Assembly: GCF_041260155.1 (NCBI RefSeq)
Contig: NC_091934.1
Coordinates: 40,735,194 to 40,799,193 of the forward strand
From: Ptychodera flava
Taxonomy: Eukaryota; Hemichordata; Enteropneusta; Ptychoderidae
DNA: 64,000 bases
Direction of reading: 5' to 3'
Each line of letters begins with the position of its first letter. Position 1 is the first letter of the stretch. Shown piece by piece: positions 59,249 to 64,000 of this stretch. The position numbers and the translations under genes were made by a program. The notes beneath the pieces are model-generated. The model was not told where the DNA came from, ran no database searches, and worked only from the letters and a program-made list of their open reading frames with translations.

Positions 59249-60643
59249 CGTTTGTTTGTTTGTAAGTAGGAAGGTAGGTAGGTAAGTATGTATGGATTGA
59301 TGGATTGGTGAATGGATGGATCGATGGATGGATGTATAAAATATTGAAAATTGCGATATTGAAAAACAACCAATAATGATGCCCTTCGGTAAAATCTGAT
59401 AAAGACAATCGCTGAAGAAAACAGAAACATGAATACCTATTGACATTTTCAAACTATATTTTTATATTTTGTGAATGAATTATGATTATTAAACGAAAAG
59501 CTGCGGCGGTAACCGTTGGTATTAAAATTATTTGTTTTGGCGAAATTAAATAAAATAGATCATTCTAGTGGGTTCCACAAGCAGCGTTTTGCTGCATGTA
59601 ACTATTAAAAGCAAAAGTGACTGGTTAAATGCTTTTTAAGGCAATGTTCAAACCAGGAAACAGCATTGACCCCGATATTTTGAATATAGTTTATGGTGAC
59701 CAAAGAGCAACTTCCGGCAGAACTGACAGTATTTTGTCACACTCACTCTGTTTTGTAAATATCAAAACTAAAACTTCAAAACAACAGTCAGGTAGAGTGA
59801 AGTTGGAAGATACATAAGGTGACGACTGTAGGGTCACGCTAACAATCTATACACTCGCTACATGAGAACAAATGGCATGAGAAGGAAACTTTTCGATGGA
59901 ATTTTAAGCATGCTTAAACATTGTGACGAAGCTACGAATCAAATATTGCTAATATCAGGTGAAAGTCACGAATAGCCTTTGGATGATTACTCTCCTTGTG
60001 ATTTGAAAAAAATTGACATCAAATCAGTCGATTTGCAAAACCCTATTGAAAAAAATAGCAGTTTATCGATATCCTCTACAAAGTTACCAGTCCCCCACGC
60101 ACTTTTCGAAACATAGTCAAATTTCATCATGGAACACTGTAGTGTATTGCAGCTCAGTCGAGTTCCGTCGTCGAGTCAATTTAATACCTATCTTATTTGG
60201 AGGAATGAAATTCTGAAACGCTATCACTCCATTAGAATAGCACCTTTACCATCCAAATTTTTCACCAGAACAGTACTAACAGGAAACAAAGTTAACGAAA
60301 AATTGTGACGTCAGGTCAACTGTAGGTCATTTGCATCTCATAGCGTGCTTACAATTGCAAATTTGGCAAATAATTCAAAATTATTGTCACTACAGCTGTG
60401 TTTCTCATGAGTTTGTTCTGCTCCTCTACCAGAGATGGTACTCAACTCCGATTTGGGTAAAGATGTAATCTCATCACCTTTACTGAGCCCAAAGCTTACA
60501 ATTTTCAGTAAAATCGGGGATCAAATGTCTTCATTTCGGGCCAAATACTGGCGTGAAACTTTATATTTTCTCTGAGACGATGGGTCAAATCGTGCTGAAA
60601 GCAAAAACAGGGGTCAATGGTCTACAGTTATAAAATTTCCTCA
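58462..60643. other. Upstream flank of TRIM copy 3, continued
   Basis: Matches 38670-40540, including the internal duplication pair, to about 60380. 60390-60640 is unmatched, with GGGGATCAAATGTCTTCATT and GGGTCAATGG phrases, and no gene was recognised. Confidence 0.55.
59169..59285. repeat. (ATGT)n-(GGTA)n microsatellite
   Basis: Counterpart of 39374-39545, lacking its GT block. Confidence 0.95.
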
Positions 60644-60854
60644 AACACGATTGGAACTGATTTGGGACAATTGGATCACCATATTTTTCAAACTTCTCAA
60701 AAGTGTTGGGTGCCCTATAGCTGAATGTTGCAATATAAGGAATTACTCATAAAACAAGTTCATAACTTAAAAGAAAAGCAGATGAGCTAACATTTGCAGA
60801 TTAAACCGACATTACTTCACCATCCAATTACCCCAAATTAGTTCCGAACGTGTT
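60644..60854. mobile_element. MITE family A copy 6
   Basis: AACACGATTGGAACTGATTT to AAATTAGTTCCGAACGTGTT, flanked by CTCA on both sides (60640-60643, 60855-60858). Confidence 0.8.
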
Positions 60855-61109
60855 CTCAGTCGAAGGTTTACATGGGCGAATAATTGAGTGGGAGAGGTTC
60901 CGCGACACATTTCTGTACATATCCTTTCTACGGCAGTGTCACTGGGAGTCTGTTGTTGTCACAAAGACTCCCGTTTTATGTTCGATAAGTCATTTATCTT
61001 ATTAAATAAAATACCGTGTTCACATTAGGTTAAACCATGAACGTTTTAGAGACACAATTCGCGACTTGCAAACACGAAGCTGCCGCTGTTTATCTCGGTG
61101 GAATCCTCG

Positions 61110-62520
61110 AAAAGATTTCCCAATTGCGTACGGTGTGCTTTGGTTACCCTGGAAGATAATCCGCAAGGAGAGTAGCCCTAGCAGGTCAATTTTTGAATGA
61201 AAAGCCTCCACACCTAGGTAAACTTTGATCCAATCAAAATACTAAGTGTGTTACATTTTTTCTAGAAGACAATCAGCTGCAAAAGTATCGGGCATCGGCA
61301 TAATGTTGCCCAAAATTACTCGGGACCAAAACAGCAAAGCACGGCATACGTTAAAGTCTTTTACACCAGTGAACTTGTAAGGTCGATGACCCTAAGTGAT
61401 CTAATGTCCATCCATAGTGTAGGCACTTCTTTGTTGTTTTGTTTGGTGTTTGTGCGCTGTCAAAACTTCTTTTTATTGTTGGTGGTACCTTTGTTGAGAT
61501 TTGTTCCCAGTCATGCGGAGTGTTTCGTTTACTCACGAAGATCGTACATAAATAAAGTAGTACCTATCAGTTTAAGTTTTCTGAGCTGAGCAATAGCTTG
61601 CTTAGCTTGAGCTTCAGACGGGAAGGCTCTTTAGAAAGCAGTTTTAGCCCCAAATGTGTTTTTCAATGGAAACTTGGTGGAGATTAGTTCACTTTCATAG
61701 GGAGTGCTTAAATTTGTAAGCAACGAAGATAGTCCAAAAGGAATTCAAGTAGTACCTGAGTTTGAGTTTCCGAAATGCAGCGATGCTTATTTAACTTTAG
61801 ACTAAGATGTGAAAGATACGTGACAAAAAGTTTTATACTCCTAACGGATGTGTAGGAAGCAGAATCGAAACCTCGGGCGTGTGCGGGCATTCTTGGGCAC
61901 TAAAACAAAAAAAGTCAGCTGGAACGCACAAAGTTCCAAATTGGCCGAGTTTTCCCTTTTTTTTCCCTTGAAATTACAGTAAATAAAGTAACTTGCTTTG
62001 CAGATTAAGCTTATGTTCAAAGATATACTTCACCTTCTCTTTCTCAACATACAATTTTGGGGATGAAGAGCATCGACAAATAGGTAAACTTTAAGGCAAT
62101 CAAAAAAACAAAGAGTGTTACATTTTTTTCTATGACCCGGAGTGACTCCATGTCCATCCAAAGCCCAGGCAATTCTTTGTTGTTTTGTGTTTATGCCCTG
62201 TCTAAACCCTTTCCAATATCAGTGAACCTTTATAGGCATTAGCTCATTCTCATGTGGATTGCTTCAATTGGTTACATAGGTGGAAAATCAGTACAGAAAG
62301 TTGTGTATGAATTGGAGGTTTCTCACCTGAGAAATGCTTGATTAACTTGAACTTCGTTTTATTTTTCAATATGATTTTTAATGTCGATGGAAACTTTGTT
62401 GAGATTAGTTCACTGTCATGTGGAGTGCTTTGGTTACCCACAAAGATAGTCGGTAAGGAAGGTAGTAACTGAGTTTGAGTTTTCCGACATGCAGACATTC
62501 TTGTTTAACTTGAGATAAAG
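61110..62520. repeat. Block of ~190-bp modules (TRIM unit 3)
   Basis: Module cores near 61131, 61516, 61703, 62255 and 62418 (for example GAGTGCTTTGGTTACCCACA), with GATTAGTTCACTGTCATGTG-type and GAGTTTTCCGACATGCAGAC-type pieces. More diverged than in units 1 and 2. Confidence 0.6.
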
Positions 62521-64000
62521 CGGTGGAAGATGAGTAATAAAACACTTATACACTTATTTGTAAATCGAAGTACACAGTTTAGGTCTGAAAATGTTGTCTC
62601 TTTCAAGTGAGCTGAGTCGAGTACTTGGCCTTGTGAGGGCGTTCTTTGGAACCTCAACAAAAAATTGCGTCGGAACGGATGAACTTTCCAAATTACGCGA
62701 ATTTTTTCCGTTTTTTTTTCTCTGCCAATTCAAGTAAATATATTTGCTTCGAAGATTAAGCTTCTATTCAAGCTATAATTGATTTAATACCAAAATACAG
62801 ACGCCTATCAGTTTAATTTTGGGATTGAAAAGCCTTGAAACTTAGGTAAACTTCAATCCAATCAAAATGAGTGTTACATTCTGATCCTGAAAGGCACTGT
62901 TCTCGATCCCTGAATCACCTTTGTTCTAGTTTGTAAGAGGATTATTGAGGTGTGATAGCCTTTTACTTTCCATTGAAATTGTAATCTGGTCACGGGGAAG
63001 CCAGGAAAAAATAAAAACAAGCATTACAAACAAACAAACAAACAAACAAATATATGTCTCAACCATTCCATTTGACCTTACAACAATAGCAATGTACGAC
63101 AATTTTAATATACTAGTCAATCGACAATTACACCAAACAAAAAAGACTCTTAAAATTAAAACAGTGATAAAAGACTCCGAAACCAATTGATCTAGAAGGT
63201 ACTATGTCATCAATTGGTGGTCTGTCATGTTTTATTTTTGATAGATAAAAACTGAAAGTTACCACCAGGCTTCAGTGTCTATTCACCATCCCTACAAACA
63301 AACGAGTTGACTGCAAGTGAGTCAATTAGTTTTGTTCGTTACTAAGATTAGTCACGAGCAACTTTATAAGTCGCATCTTTACAAGTGCCTTTGATATCAA
63401 CATTGTGACGGCGACGGTTCTCCACTGAATTTTGCAATCTTTGGTTTGGGAAGAGGAGGGGGTCGCATCTTGTGAAAGAGACATGTTTACCTTAAATCAT
63501 CAGTATAATTTGGAACGAACTAATTCAAGTATTAAGGCATGTTTAAACCTAAATGTTATTTTGATTTTGATATTTTAAGTGGTGTCATACAACCCTATTA
63601 CGCCAGACAAAACGGTGAAGTCAACGATTTTCTTCAAAATAGAATTAATTAAAACTAATCATTAAATTAAGTGATAAAGTACAAACAGTAAAAGTTTCAT
63701 ATTATTTATCTCTGCTCAAAAACGCATAAATCAGAGTCTCCAGGGAGTTGAGTGTAGACAGGCACTGAAGAGGGAGGAAGGGGTCTTCTCTGGCTTGCAG
63801 GCTTGAGGTTGCTCCTAACTGCACAGAGCTAATCCAGCATGAGTGTCAAGATGCAAAATAGTCTTGTCGTAAGCAGTGAAGTGATCCCGAATGTTTAACT
63901 GAAGATCTAAAATGAGCTAATTCCAGCCAACTTGTGAATTCTAGAATTTCCACCGGTAATGATATGCTAATTAGTTCTAAAAATTTCTTCACTAGTACTA
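62521..64000. other. No gene seen; right flank
   Basis: AT-rich. Phrases like those at 61.9 kb recur near 62600-62760, extending the module block weakly. A short (AAAC)n run lies at 63028-63050. No supported exon to the window end. Confidence 0.45.

Overview
The window reads as a gene-poor, AT-rich and repeat-rich stretch of a marine invertebrate nuclear genome. Introns with GT-AG borders, a BEN-domain gene, tandem TRIM-NHL genes, a Penelope-like element, CR1/L2-type LINEs, a tRNA-derived SINE, several MITE families and abundant microsatellites all point to an animal. Clustered RING/B-box/filamin/NHL genes would suit an invertebrate deuterostome such as a hemichordate or amphioxus, but the species cannot be fixed from sequence alone.

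Layout. 1-8 kb: degenerate repeats, a CpG-bearing tandem pair, the last two exons of an unrecognised gene (1389-1893), two small inverted-repeat elements and a long empty AT-rich stretch. 8.2-14.1 kb: a candidate small membrane protein on the minus strand, a possible divergent promoter, and a three-coding-exon BEN-domain gene on the plus strand (11621-14065) with a minisatellite in one intron. 17-60 kb: three tandem minus-strand TRIM-NHL units, each built as a 3' filamin-NHL exon, one intron, and a 5' RING/B-box/coiled-coil exon, followed by matching upstream DNA. Copy 1 (16974-24990) has lost its RING. Copy 2 (30652-34725) is intact, 749 aa by conceptual splicing. Copy 3 (50069-56275) has an intact RING exon but a frameshifted NHL exon.

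Copies 2 and 3 belong to a recent segmental duplication (about 28-41 kb against about 46-60.4 kb). Comparing them shows filled and empty sites for several mobile elements: a 2.06-kb element with TAA target duplication only in copy 2, and a tRNA-SINE, a TTAA MITE and a fold-back element only in copy 3. Copy 1 is older: its upstream DNA can still be matched in order (25.2 kb to 39.1 and 58.9 kb; 26 kb to 42 and 61-62 kb). This implies a deletion that removed its RING and several kilobases of upstream DNA.

The TRIM-NHL products would be RING-type E3 ubiquitin ligases or relatives that bind targets, in some family members RNA, through the NHL propeller. The trio therefore contains one full ligase, one RING-less form that could act as a decoy, and one form that may make only the RING/B-box/coiled-coil part. 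The most unusual non-genic structures are the 1.4-kb fold-back element with 51-bp subterminal repeats, the Penelope-like element bounded by about 0.4-kb inverted repeats with a hammerhead-like core, a 249-bp in-frame tandem repeat clamped between TA arrays, and a roughly 190-bp module repeated about 12 times upstream of the three TRIM copies.
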